Position numbers and translations under genes: made by a program. The notes beneath the pieces were generated by a model. It was given only the letters and a program-made list of their open reading frames with translations, was not told the origin of the DNA and made no database searches. Positions 35,239 to 46,721 of a DNA stretch of 64,000 nt are shown here, piece by piece. Origin of the DNA: Lotus japonicus (taxonomy: Eukaryota > Streptophyta > Magnoliopsida > Fabales > Fabaceae); assembly GCF_012489685.1 (NCBI RefSeq), contig NC_080042.1, positions 3,536,501-3,600,500 on the forward strand, given 5' to 3'. How positions within the stretch are numbered: position 1 is the first letter of the stretch; every line of letters starts with the position of its first letter.

Positions 35239-35330
35239 GACGAGACTCCTCCCAATGATAAATAGACGAGACTCCTCCCAATGAGAATTCGACTGGACTC
35301 CTCCCACTAAGTATTATCAGAACCTGAAGG
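35239..35330. repeat. Short tandem repeats around GAGACTCCTCCCAATGA
   Basis: Three imperfect copies of a unit of about 28 bp (GACGAGACTCCTCCCAATGA type) follow a pair of CCTCTTAAGGAAGACCAAGT-like repeats near 35115-35210. No function is apparent. Confidence 0.6.
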
Positions 35331-35589
35331 AGAAGAGGTTTTTCTCCAGATCCACTATCTCTACCACTCCTCTCGTCTTCCGGATGTTCAACATGGTGGC
35401 TTTAAAGGCCTTCGCGTTGTTCAAATCCATCGTCCAACAAGGGTTTGTGTCTCTGCTTCATCTCCCAGATCCAACACTTCATTCTCCTCTGCCAAGAACT
35501 CAAGTCTTTTCCATGACACCATCTCTTCCCGTCACCAAGGCACGGTCACCAAAAGCACCACCCACTAGGGAGACGAGGCCAATAACAGT

Positions 35590-36234
35590 CGCTACCTAAC
35601 TCATCGCTAATACGGTCGCAACTTTGCTTTGTTATTTTAACTCTAATTTTAGCGACGGAAATTTCGGTCGCTAATTATTCTGCCGCAAAATCACTCGCTT
35701 CTAGCGGCAAATATGTCGGTCGCTACCTAATCCGCCGCGAATACGGTCACAACTTTGCTTTGTTATTTTTACTCTACTTTTAGCGACAGAAATTTAGGTC
35801 GCTAATTATTCCGTCGCAAAACCAATCGCTACTAGCGACGAATATGTCGGTTGCTAAATAATCTGTCGCAAAAACAGTCGCTACTATGCGTTTATTATTT
35901 TTATTCTACATTTTATCGACGGAAATTTCTGTCGCTAATTATTCCGTCGCTAATAAGTCAAACTGGGAGTGTCCCCGAGGGTTAGCTCAAGTGGTAAGAG
36001 CTAGGGGACATAAGGGTTCGGGAGGGGAAGGTCCAGGGTTCGAATCCTGGAAGGGAAATTTGAAGGGATTTTATAACTTACTAACAACTAACCACAAACA
36101 TTTGTCTATAAAAAAAAAGTCAAACTGGGAGTATGACCAAAATATGGTGGATTTCGTCACATAATCGATCGCTATTTGTGACTGAAATATTTCGGTCGCT
36201 AAATTCGTCGCTAAAAAGTGAATTTCTGGTAGTG
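35590..36234. mobile_element. CACTA-like element, right-end fragment with subterminal repeats
   Basis: It ends AATTTCTGGTAGTG, the complement of CACTACCAGAAATT, a typical CACTA terminus. Inside are many copies of AGCGACGGAAATT and CGGTCGCTAA, and a larger unit of about 145 bp is repeated twice. This matches the dense subterminal repeats of CACTA elements. I did not find the matching left end, so it may be truncated. Confidence 0.6.
35971..36116 (+). mobile_element. tRNA-derived SINE, 146 bp
   Basis: It starts GTCCCCGAGGGTTAGCTCAA, with a polymerase III A box (TAGCTCAAGTGG, 35983-35994) and B box (GGTTCGAATCC, 36037-36047), and ends in an A-rich tail. It is flanked by a perfect 16-bp duplication AAGTCAAACTGGGAGT (35955-35970 and 36117-36132). 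It lies inside the CACTA-like repeats. The 5' part is tRNA-like but cannot fold as a complete tRNA. Confidence 0.93.
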
Positions 36235-37541
36235 TTGGGTCAAATTCAAGCACAGCGAAAAAGGGGGAAACTTTGACATATGAATCTAGAAACTTCAGAT
36301 GTGATAACACCAGGTGAGAGATGGGTTGTTGTCATTATCATAATGAAATGTGTGAAATTCTGAGAATTTGAGTATAATATTGATATATTTATTTTTCGAA
36401 GTATTTTTGAGAAACATATTCTCATACAGACATGGCAAGATTTTATGGACCACACCATGCAGGGAGTTGGGCGCGCGAGTAGAGTGTACTGGGGAGAAGA
36501 AATAATTTTGAATTATTTGGCTATTCATTTGGTGATAAATATAATTATCTCTTATTTAAATTAAGAGATAAAATAGTGATAGATTTATTTTTAATTAAAT
36601 AATTTAATTATCAAATTAAATCTGAATATTATTGATTCATAATGTTATTATTTATATTAATATACATAGTATATTATTTGAATTAATTTTAGAGATGTCA
36701 ATTACTAGCTAGCTTAGAAGTGAGACTAGATATTTAAAAATAAATATAATAGGAGATGTTGCTAAATAACAGTTTGAAATTAAATTAACTTTGAACAAAA
36801 TTAACTTCTAGCTATTTGGATCCATTGTAATAATTTATAATTATCATTTGGTTACTTGCTTATAAAAAAAATGATTTGGTTACTTGAGGGGCTGGTCTCA
36901 AGACATTTATTAATTAATTATTTATCTTTTAAAAAATTGATGAAATCATAAATTCAGTATATTCCGTTTTATTTTCCATTATAGTCTATCACGACAATTC
37001 AGGTTTACTTCTTTTATTAGGTCTCGACTTCTCATTTCCACGATTAAATAATATTTCATTCTGGTTGTTGCTGCTAAATCTCTTACTCCTATTAAGCTCA
37101 ACCTTAGTAGGAACAGATAAGGATTTTGGAATGCACCAATCCTATCAATTATAAAAAATTTGACTGTGTGAAATTTTATCATATAACCATTTATTAAAAT
37201 TTCTTTTATTTTAATAGTTATTAAACTCACTCTTTCAAAAAAATAGTTATTAAACTCACTAAAATCAATTGTTAGATGGTGAAATTTGACATAATAATTT
37301 TTTCCTTTTAAGTGGAACCACATTTACAGATGAATTTCACAAAACAATTTTAGAAAACATATATAATTTTATTATGAATTGTGATATTTTTTTTTTGAAA
37401 GTGAATTGTGATACTTAATTACAGTACGTAGTTCTTGCATGAGAAGTGATACACAGATGCGGCATTTTCCTACGTGAAATGTAAAAAAGAAAATGTGGAG
37501 CGAACGTTACTGGTAAAATTCTTAACATTTTTGGCGATATT
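36235..37541. other. AT-rich DNA, no gene seen
   Basis: Short spurious frames only. No terminal repeats or coding motifs recognised. Confidence 0.5.
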
Positions 37542-37707
37542 CACTACTACAAAAAAGACTTTTTGCCACGGTTCCACCCGTCCAATTTCATCCAAAAACT
37601 AACGGAATATTCCTCAAAAAATTAATTAAAAAATTTAGTCTCTGAAACATTCATTATCTTCATATTAAAAACCCAGAAATTCCCAAACTCAAACTCAAAT
37701 TCACAAT
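37542..37707 (+). mobile_element. CACTA-type left terminus
   Basis: CACTACTACAAAAAAGAC at 37542 matches the standard CACTA start. The body is interrupted 166 bp later by Tat-B. I found no matching right end within the window, so its extent is unknown; the non-repeat DNA at 52359-52686, 56380-56602 and from 60343 may belong to it. Confidence 0.5.
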
Positions 37708-37989
37708 TGTTCTGGGAATGAACATTGAGGATAGGGATAGTACCTAGAGAGTGGAAGAATGTGCTTAGAGAGAGTAAGAATGAGAGTAAGAGTGCTGAAT
37801 CTCAAGTATTATTTCATCAAATGAGCCAAAAGTCCCTTACAATTGGTAACTCCCTCCTATTTATAGAGTTTGGGCACTACTTATTGGGCCAATTGGGCCT
37901 CCGAGACCAAGGCCTAACTTAAGGCCAGGGCCCTCCCCCGGGGCGGGCTACACGCTGGGCGTTGCCCCTCTAGGGGCTCGCCCAGTCCA
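37708..37989 (-). repeat. 3' LTR of Tat-B (element orientation)
   Basis: In the element's direction it runs TGGACTGGG...CCCAGAACA. A TATA box (TATAAATA on minus) is at 37858-37865. Confidence 0.95.
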
Positions 37990-38675
37990 CTAGTCCACAA
38001 GACACCGAGCTCGAAGTATGAGAGCTAAGTGTGTCTTTTAAATGCCTTTACATGTGTCCTATAGTACACTGGGATCTAAGCTGCCAACATGGCTTGAGAA
38101 AAGAGAAGTAAACTACATTGCCAACATGGCGTGAACAAAAGGAAACTAGCATCTTCAGTCACCCAGTCCACTGACTTGGCGAGCAACCCGAGCCGGCAAG
38201 TCCACAAGTCCACAAGCGGCGAGAGCGATCACTTCGTACTGGCGATTAGTTGGAGCAGGTGTATGATCGTTCGCCGGCGGGAAAGGTGGCAGGCATTGGC
38301 CACGTGCTGATCATCCAATCATTGACTGGCAGTATTCCTGGCGAGCGACTAAACTTTGTTGCTGGTGTCACCTGTCAGGCGATGGTGATTGGTTTTTACA
38401 GCGGCGAGGCCTTTCGCGCTTTCCCCTATTTCAAAAACCTTTCAAATCCCCCACTGCCCCACGTGATGCGTCAGTTATATCAATTTCCCTCTTTCTTCGG
38501 AACCGTCATTTCACTTTTCATAACTGTCCCATCATGCGCAGTAACTCCCCATTACATCCCATCATGCGCAATAACTCCCCATTACACGCAACCCACTTCC
38601 CCAAAAAACCATCATGACTTCCAACCTTCCACACGCGTCCAACACGCGTCACTCTTCCAGCCTCCCCCCTTTCCC

Positions 38676-38683
38676 TATAAAAA
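38676..38683 (+). promoter_or_regulatory. TATA box of the Tat-B antisense gene
   Basis: CCCTATAAAAACCCTC lies 223 bp upstream of the ATG at 38899. It matches the context of the equivalent box in Tat-A and sits well outside the LTR, so this gene has its own promoter. Confidence 0.65.
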
Positions 38684-38898
38684 CCCTCCTTCCCTACAAT
38701 CATCCCTTTCCGAAACCTCTCTTCACCTCTCTAATCGCTTACCAAACCCCCTCTGCCAACTTCCGTTCCGGAGCCGTTGCTTATCACCCTTTCCGCTACC
38801 CACTCTTCACATCTTACTCCGGTGAGTCCTACTGCCCTTATCTTTGCATCATATACATACTCATCTTTTCCTTTCTTTCATTTCGCTGTCTTCTAAAA

Positions 38899-41338
38899 AT
38901 GGCTTCAAATCCTACCTCCCCTAATCACTCCTCTTCCTCCTCCGGAAGCGACCCTGACTCCACCGCCGCCGGCGGCCTCCGTTTAGAGGTCCCAGAGATC
39001 CCTCCTTACCGACTAAAAACCTTCGCCACTCTGCCCCTTCCAGTCCAAAGAGCCCCCACCCACGAGGCTATAGACCAACCTTCCATTTTCCAGGATAGCG
39101 ATCTCATTGTGCAATTCGTGAGCTCCCTGGGTGGTTTGTCTAATGACGATGAGTTTAACGCCAAACTCAGGATCTGGATCTGCAGTTCTGAGGATCGCCC
39201 CTGGCTTCATAAGCTAAACGGCGACGTAAAGAGATCCCACTTTTTCTTTGCGTACGAATACATGTTTAGCGAGCTTGGAATCAGGCTTCCTTTCTCGCCC
39301 TTTGTCCAAACCGTCCTCCGCGACATCAACGCGGCTCCCTGCCAACTTCACCCCAACGCCTGGGCCTTCATTCGGTGCTTTGAAATCTTATGCGCCGCGG
39401 TTGGCATCGCCCCATCTCCCACCAGTTTCTTCTACCTCTACGATGTTGACCCCAAGTCCATCAAAAACAGAGGATGGATTTCCTTAAAGGCCCGGGCCGG
39501 CCGGAAGTGCTTGCATCCCCACAAAAGTAACGCGAAGTCCTCCTTCGCGCGGAAGTACTTTCGTGTGGCGGTTCACCCCGCCTACCCAGAGGCCTTCACC
39601 CTTAGGGACGGGACCGCTTTTTTCCCTCTTTACTGGACGGAGAAGCCCAATGGGATTACCGATCCTTCAGAGGAATCTTTGTCCGCCAACGACAAAGCCT
39701 TTCTGAATCTCCTTGCCCCGCTTCCCATCCTTGACTGCACAACAGTCCTTGAGGGTGCTGGCCTCTCAAGAACTCCCAAATACTTAGGTTAACCATAGCT
39801 TACTTTTATTATCGACATTTTCTTTCTCGTCTCCTATGTTGTCACTGATCTTCTTTTTTTATTGTTGCAGAAGATATGAACTTCACAAACGCCGAGCTCC
39901 TGAAGGCGGTGCCGAGAACCAAGCTGAGGGCGCCAAAGCCCCCAAGAGAAGAAAATTGGCCAAAGTCTCCTCTGTCGCCGGCTCTTCCAACCCCGGCGCT
40001 CAGTCCAACACTGCCGCTGCGTCTAAAGGCAAAAATGTCACTGAAGCCTCCGTCGCCGCGGCTACCGAGACAACCACCGTCCCAGCCCCCATTTCTGCCA
40101 CCGCAGGTGCGACTGCCGCTGCCGCCGCCGAGTCCACAAAAGCTGCTGCGTCTTCCAACACTCCCGTTGGGGAGAGAGAAAAAGAAAATGAAACCCTAAA
40201 GTCTCCCTCTCGCCAAGACACACCTCCTAGCCCGCCCCCAACAAATGATGGGGGCTCCATGCCTTCCCCGCCTCATAAAGAGGAAAGATCCTGTCCCGGC
40301 GCTGCCGTTACCTCTGAAGCAGCCCGGATTGAACCAGCTCTTGCCCCCGAGGGCGGTTCCTCAGGCTATTACAATATGCTCCCCAATGCCATTGAACCTT
40401 CAGAATTCTTACTTACTGGCCTCAACCGTGACGCCATAGAAAAAGAAGTTTTGAGTCGGGGCATTAACGAGACCAAGGAGGAAACCCTTGCCTGTCTTCT
40501 ACGTGCTGGGTGCATTTTCGCCCACGCGTTTGAGAAATTCAACTCCACCGCCGTTGAAGCTGAGCGGTGGAAGGCTGAGAGTGCTCAGCACCAAGAAGCC
40601 GCCGCTGCTTGGGAAAAGCGCTTCGACAAACTGGCGACGCAGGCGGGAAAAGACAAAGTCCATGCCGACAAGTTGATTGGCACGGCGGGAATTAAAATCG
40701 GCGAACTGGAGGATCAGCTGGCGCTGATGAGGGAAGAAGCGGATGATCTCGATGCCAGTCTTCAAGCGTGCAAAAAGGAAAAAGACCAAGCTGAGAAGGA
40801 CTTGATCGCCAGGGGCGAAGCGCTGGTTGCTAAGGAGTCAGAGCTCAAAGCATTGCACGCTGAGCTGGAGTCAATGAAAAGGGCGCTGGCGGAGCAAGAG
40901 AAAAAGTCCGCTGAGTCCCTGGCTTTGGCGAAGTCTGACATGGAGGCGGTGATGCGAGCCACGTCCGAAGAGATCAAGAAGGCGGGCGAAGCCCATGGGG
41001 AAGCCCTCGCCACGAAAGATGCCGAGATTACTTCCCATCTTGCCAAGATCAAAGGGCTAGAGGACGAGCTGGCGGTGGAGAAAGCCAAAGCCACTGAGGC
41101 GAGGGAACAAGCCGCTGAAATTGCCTATGACCATCGCGAGCGTGGCTTCTACCTCGCCAAAGATCAGGCCCAACATTTGTTCCCGAACCTTGATTTTAGC
41201 GCTATGGGAGTAATGAAAGAGATCACCGCAGAAGGACTGGTTGGCCCTGATGATCCTCCTCTGATTGTCCAACACCTCTGGACGGCAACTGAAGAAGAAG
41301 AAGAAGAAACAGGAGAAGAAGAAAGAAATAATGAATAG
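38899..41338 (+). CDS. Antisense accessory gene of Tat-B (gypsy-type transposon domain plus coiled coil)
   Basis: It runs opposite to Tat-B gag-pol and is homologous to the broken gene of Tat-A. Exon 1 (38899 to about 39787) begins MASNPTSPNH and contains LPFSPFVQTVL, APCQLHPNAWAFI and FFPLYWTE, the conserved core. A short intron of about 83 bp ends at TTGTTGCAG (39870). Exon 2 encodes a basic KRRK stretch, an Ala/Pro/Thr-rich linker, a long coiled coil and an acidic C terminus ending with TAG at 41338. The simplest donor (39787) joined to this acceptor does not give the long exon-2 frame, so either another donor is used or a 1-2 nt change exists. Such genes are known in Grande/Retand-like elements; their function is unknown. 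Confidence 0.75.
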
Positions 41339-43427
41339 TGTAATTTTAATTTTACTTAGCCTTTACCGCCCTCTTGTAATGCACTTTTCCGTCATTCCTA
41401 TATGTAAGCATCCTTTCGCCACAATTTTATATTGCCTTTGAAATTTTGCTGGATTGCTTTCGCCGTACATTTTTTGGTCGCCGCATTCTGTAAGACCCAA
41501 GTTTCTAAGCTTAGAATAAGTGGAAGAGATTTCCATTTACGATTAGGGTTGATGGATCGTGAAGGGAAACCTGAACAAGAGTTTATCGAAAGGAATAAAT
41601 TTGTGAAGGAGAAAGTTCAGGAAAAGTCTAAGGATTATATCAAAATCGATAAAGGGTATTGCACGATCGATATACGCTTAAACCTAGGGCAGAAACCCTA
41701 GTAAATAGCTAATTTACGCTTATAGAGACGATGGAAAACTAATTCCAAAAATCTTCAGAGAAATGTTATAACTTCTCTTAATCCATATATAACAAGCGTT
41801 TCGAGGCGAAACTCTAGGATCTACGAACGTCCGATTCCAATCATCGGAAGTTTGCCGAAACTAAAACCCTGATAGTTCAAAAACCCTAGAACCAACCGAC
41901 GATGAAGACTTATTCTATTCGGAGCTTCAAATGAAAGATTCTACACGCGTACACCCATTTCTCTTGATGATTTCAATATTTCTTCAGAAGGAAGTTTTCC
42001 ATTCCGACATTCGATGCAAAAAGCAACTTATCGGGTAAAATAGTTTTACACCGACTTTGCATTAGTCGCCAAAAATACAAGGAGACCTCATTTTAGTTTT
42101 GGAATTCTGTCGCCAAAACCTATCTTAGAATTCACAGAGAACGAAGCCGGAAAAATCTGAATCGCGAAACTTTCATTTTCCCGCGTTTTTTTCATCCTCT
42201 ATATAGCAAGCCTCGAAAACCAAAAATCATGCTGATATTTCTTTGAAGAATTAGAAGATTCAGCGGGGTGAATATCGTGTCTAAAATACGTTGGAATCAG
42301 TAGGAAGAAATCGGGATCGCTCTTATATTTTTATCTTAACTCTATGAGTTAAATCCTCCGATATCTAAACTAATCTGTACCGGTTTACAAAATATCTATT
42401 CAACCTTATCCAATCTTTGATAAATATCTGTTCATACTTATCCAATCTTGATAAATATCTATTCATACTTATCCGATCCTTGTTAAATATCTTCCATTTC
42501 ATTCCCTATATATATGTGAAGCTTGAAACAAAAACCTCACAAACACACACACACAACCCGTGGCTTGGAGAGAAGAAGGAGGAGGAGAGTTTTTCGCTGA
42601 TTTTTGCCTGATCGTTCCATAGTTCGTTGCTACACGTAGGTCTCAAGGTACTGATGCTAATCCTTACTTCTGATCGTCAATTCCGTAGCTTTTCACTATG
42701 TCTTTCTGTACTCTTAGTTTTGAGGTTTTTGCAAAACTATCCAGATAACTTCATCTTTCTATCTAAACTTATTCCCTGCGTACCCCTGAGCATGTTTAGC
42801 GGATTACATTTTGCTGATTCTCGCCGAATTGCTGCCGAGTTTCAATTATGCTCATAATACCCATTTTTGGCTAAAGTTCCAACCTTTGGGCTTAAAACTC
42901 TCGACTGAGCTTAGCGTTAGTAAGATTAGTCGTCATAATCGTCGTTAGTATCAACCCCATCTAATTTGTTTTTCGAAACTCTGACTTTGAAATTCTGAGC
43001 TGAAAATAATGACCAAAATACCCCTGCGACAGTTTTCGATTCGATAATTTTTCTAAGAGTTTCCTTGGCCTAGATATCGCCTAAGAATACCTAGGAATCG
43101 ATTTGGATCGAAGAAAAAGTTCGGAAACCCTATTTTACATAGTGGCCGAAACCTATTGCTTAGGGTACCGTGTCCAAAAATAATTTTTGGGTCTTCTCGA
43201 CCTGAGCCTTTGCGTAGCTCTTTCGATTGTCGAAATTTTGACGCTGGTTTCGTGTCATTCCGAGTTCTGTAGCTCGAGTTATGCTCGTTTTAGCGAACGA
43301 GGTTCTGTCGTCTATTCATGCTTAAAAATTGTACTCTGAAGCTTCTTAAGCTTTGTCTAAACGCTAGTTAGTATTGTATTGACCGAATTGACTTGTTTTG
43401 ATTGACCTTCGCTTCGTTTGCTCAAAG

Positions 43428-43505
43428 ATTCGTTTGGAGGAACACTTGGAGCAGGAAAAGAGGATTGTGAAGGAGCCTTGCTTGAACACACTGGACGAGT
43501 TCGAG
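43428..43505 (+). other. Putative 78-nt internal exon of gL2
   Basis: It is bounded by CTCAAAG and GTTAGGGCAACTTAC. It is open in the same 2-nt entry phase as in the other three copies; here a second frame is open too. Confidence 0.5.
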
Positions 43506-44785
43506 GTTAGGGCAACTTACTTGCTAGCTAATGCTTTGTAGGCGTCGATAAATTCGACTTGAATTATTGTTTATGCATATGAATTGTCTAGATTGAAAAT
43601 GTTTTCTGAAGGCTTCGGCCGAGTGAACTGATTGAGACGTGTGTCTCCATTTTCTAGGCTTCGGCCGACATTGGAGATTAGGATTTATCGCATTGATATG
43701 TTGATAATTGACTCGCATGCTTAATTGTTAAATGGTTAACTATAGGCTATGTGATTATTTGTTCACATGATATTTGGATTATATTGATTATATCGTGTCT
43801 TTCTATTACGCACTTGAATTGCTGACTATATTGAATATACCGTGCAATTGTGCGAATGAGTGAGGAACGTCAAGATAGTGGATAACGGGTAGTTATGCCA
43901 GACTTCTGACGAGTTTTTGGATAAAGTTTGATGGGACGGACCGAGGTTCGTACCCTATTATTGTTTTATGGATCGAGACCTTCTCAAAGGAAAATTGAGT
44001 TTGAAAGTGATATTGGAAAAACCCCATTTGAATTCACGTAAGAACTTGGGTTGTTCTGTCTAAGGCAAGAAGGGCTTTTAATGAGGCATTGTGCCCGGCC
44101 AGCTTACCTGGGAACTTCTCGGGCCATTACTTGGGTGATGACGGAGCTTTTGTTTTGAGACCTCTTCAGGGAATCATTGGAATTATGGGATCTTTGAAAC
44201 TAATAGGATTAGAGACGAAACTTAAACAATTTCATAATGAACCTCCATAATGTATTAAACAACCTCAAAACCCTTAATATAATGATAAAAGACTCAGACG
44301 AAAGTTTAGGGCTTGAACATTAAGTTTTGAAAATGAGAAGTGTCGTCGGATCCAGGTTTCTAGGGAAACCATTGTGCGTTGGCACTTTACTCGATGAGTA
44401 AGTTTTATTGGTTGGCCAATCCAAGGGATAAGCCGGGGAACTAGTCAGTTCTGAGTATGTTGATACTCTTTTGCTCGTTGAGCTATTTGTTTGGCCATCG
44501 AGATGGTGAGCCATGGTAAGTTGAAAGGTCACTGAGTGCGAGCTGCATTCTTTTGCTCGTTGAGCAGTTTGGTTGGCCATCGAGACGGTGAGCCCAAGTG
44601 ACTAGGAAAGTTACCAAATGCGATTAGCACTTCTTTGTGTACCTTAGGGTGTGGTAGAAACAATGTACTCTAGCTAGACACGCGTACCTTGGTGAGGACG
44701 ATTCGTTGTTTGGCTAACCATATTGCATTCATGCATACATTTCTTGAAAAGTATGCTGCTTTCCGAAGGACGATCTCAGATCGGA

Positions 44786-44905
44786 CTTCACAGGAGCGTG
44801 CAGCTTCATAGGAGCGATATGCTTCACAGGAGTGTGCTGCTTCACAGGAGCGAGATGCTTCATAAAAGCGAGATGCTTTAGCGGAGCGAGATGCTTCGGG
44901 TCATC
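44786..44905 (+). repeat. 18-bp tandem array of gL2
   Basis: CTTCA-type units start at 44786, 44804, 44822, 44840, 44858, 44876 and 44894, a strict 18-bp period over about 7 copies (CTTCACAGGAGCGAGATG type). Confidence 0.95.
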
Positions 44906-45762
44906 GTGAGGGTGACATTTTATCCGGATCATCTTTTGAGCATGACATTGCATTGGCATACCATGCACTTAACTATATTCGTTGATATATTGCTTATCGA
45001 GTTTTCGAGATATAACTTATTGAATTGTTGAGATATTGAATATTGAATTGTTATTAGAAATCTGATAACATGTTATGTATATACCTTAGGGTAGACGATA
45101 CAGAACTTATATGTATATATACAACCTGTATATATACCCCTCTATTCATCACATGTTGATTGTATTATCTATTATATTCTGTGAGTTGACCCTAGCGCCT
45201 TGGCTTTGTGTGTATGGTTGTGTTTGGGCGGTCGGCCTGCTGCCAGACGTCCAACAGCTGATTCAAGATGGTTCGTCGTTCGGGGAGGATCCTGAGCGCA
45301 ACGACTACTACTGAGCCTTCGACGTGGACCCGGACTTCATGCATGATCGGATGAGGGTCGATGTTAGGAGTATATTATATGGGGGATTGTTTTCACAGCT
45401 CTGATTGTCGTTTCTCATTTTGGGGCAGGATAGGTCCCCGACTTTTAGCTTTTGTGTGGTTCTCTTCCAGGAGGATCACAGGGAGTTTGTCGGGCATGGG
45501 AAGTCTTTCGAAGGCCGTTTGGGGGCTGACTTATCTTCTTGAAAACTGTATTCACAAAACTCATGGCTCTGACCATGGGATGTACTTATTCGCCTGCGGG
45601 CACTATCTCCAATTACTTTATGTTTATTATCTTTGGGTTGAGTCTTCATTATGTTAAGTCTTCTGTTTGAAAAGAAAACGAAAAAAAATATTTACGCATT
45701 TTCCGCACTATGGATTTAAAGTCACTAAAGTGGCACCACCGAAAGCGGGGTGTTACACATTC

Positions 45763-46538
45763 TTATTGCTTAAAAATTCAAGAATGAATTTCATAGTTTA
45801 ACGCCCCAACACGCCGGAGTAATAAAATACTCAACATCCTGAGTGACCAAGCACTCGCCTTCCACCTTATTCATTCGCCGACCTTATATCTTGCGCTATT
45901 TTTACGCGTCATGTGATTGAATTACGCCTAACGATTCTGTGCATTAATTTTAACTAGGACTTGTTGCTTGGTATTTCCCCACCAAGACTTTAAACATTTT
46001 CCACAAGGGGATAAATGGCCTCCATTCTTGAGGGCTTCGCCCGGGGCTTTGTCCGCTCGGGGCTTACAATGCTTGGGTCCCAATGACCATTTGGGGGTCC
46101 CAAGACTTTTGCCTAGTTAACGGTGCTCGTCGTATTCTGGCGAGACTTACCCAGCACATCGTTTACGGGACCGACGATCACATCAGACTTTCCGGGGGGT
46201 GATTCCCAGGCGTCAAAGGCCATTTGTGGAATCGCCGCCACCTTCAGGGTTCCAGCAGGCCCCTTTGGGGATCAAGCTTGTCCCACTTAGTGATCGCCGT
46301 AATTCTTTACGTCGATCGGCAATTCCGATCGTCAGGGAATCCCTGGAATTTTTGGACACGCATTTCATGAATTTTCGTTTTATTTTATTGATGGAGCGCC
46401 TCATTAAAAAACTTCTTTCGGAGAAAAAGAGCACGCTTTGTTATTGCAATACATTGGAGAGTTTGAAGACACTTTTCAGAAAAATGTTAAAGATATCCAG
46501 CTTCGGCGACTTCGCCTTGTTCGCTTTCTCGCCTGTTA
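45763..46538 (-). other. 3' noncoding region of Tat-B between gL2 and pol
   Basis: With 41339-41488 it forms the spacer between the convergent pol and antisense genes. I see no gene in it. Confidence 0.6.
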
Positions 46539-46721
46539 TCAACTATAATAGTAGCGCAAGCTCAAACCATTGAACGACCTGGGTAACCGCCTCCCATCAA
46601 GCTCTTCCAAGTGATAGGCCCCGATACCAAGAACTTTGATAATGCGGTAGGGCCCTTCCCAATTGGGAGTCAGCTTGTTTCCCGGGGCTCCTGATCGCCA
46701 CTTGAGGACCAGGTCGCCGAC

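Larger units (their letters stand above)
41489..45757 (+). mobile_element. gL2: giant solo-LTR-like element, 4269 bp
   Basis: It runs TGTAAGACCC...GGGTGTTACA with the perfect duplication CATTC (41484-41488 and 45758-45762), inserted in Tat-B 150 bp beyond the end of the antisense gene. In the sense direction it has a TATA box near 42200, a putative exon 1 ending at 42647, an intron of 780 bp, the 78-nt exon at 43428-43505 and an 18-bp tandem array at 44786-44905. It has no protein gene. Another repeat pair (TTTGCTCGTTGAGC at about 44469 and 44551) lies upstream of the array. Confidence 0.85.

Noticed and set aside
35971..36050. A tRNA gene
   Set aside because: A and B boxes are present, but there is no cloverleaf with an acceptor stem, and the unit has an A-rich tail and a 16-bp target duplication, so it is a SINE.
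36979..37323. Minus-strand frame of 114 codons in AT-rich DNA
   Set aside because: Composition-driven; no recognisable domain or regulatory context.
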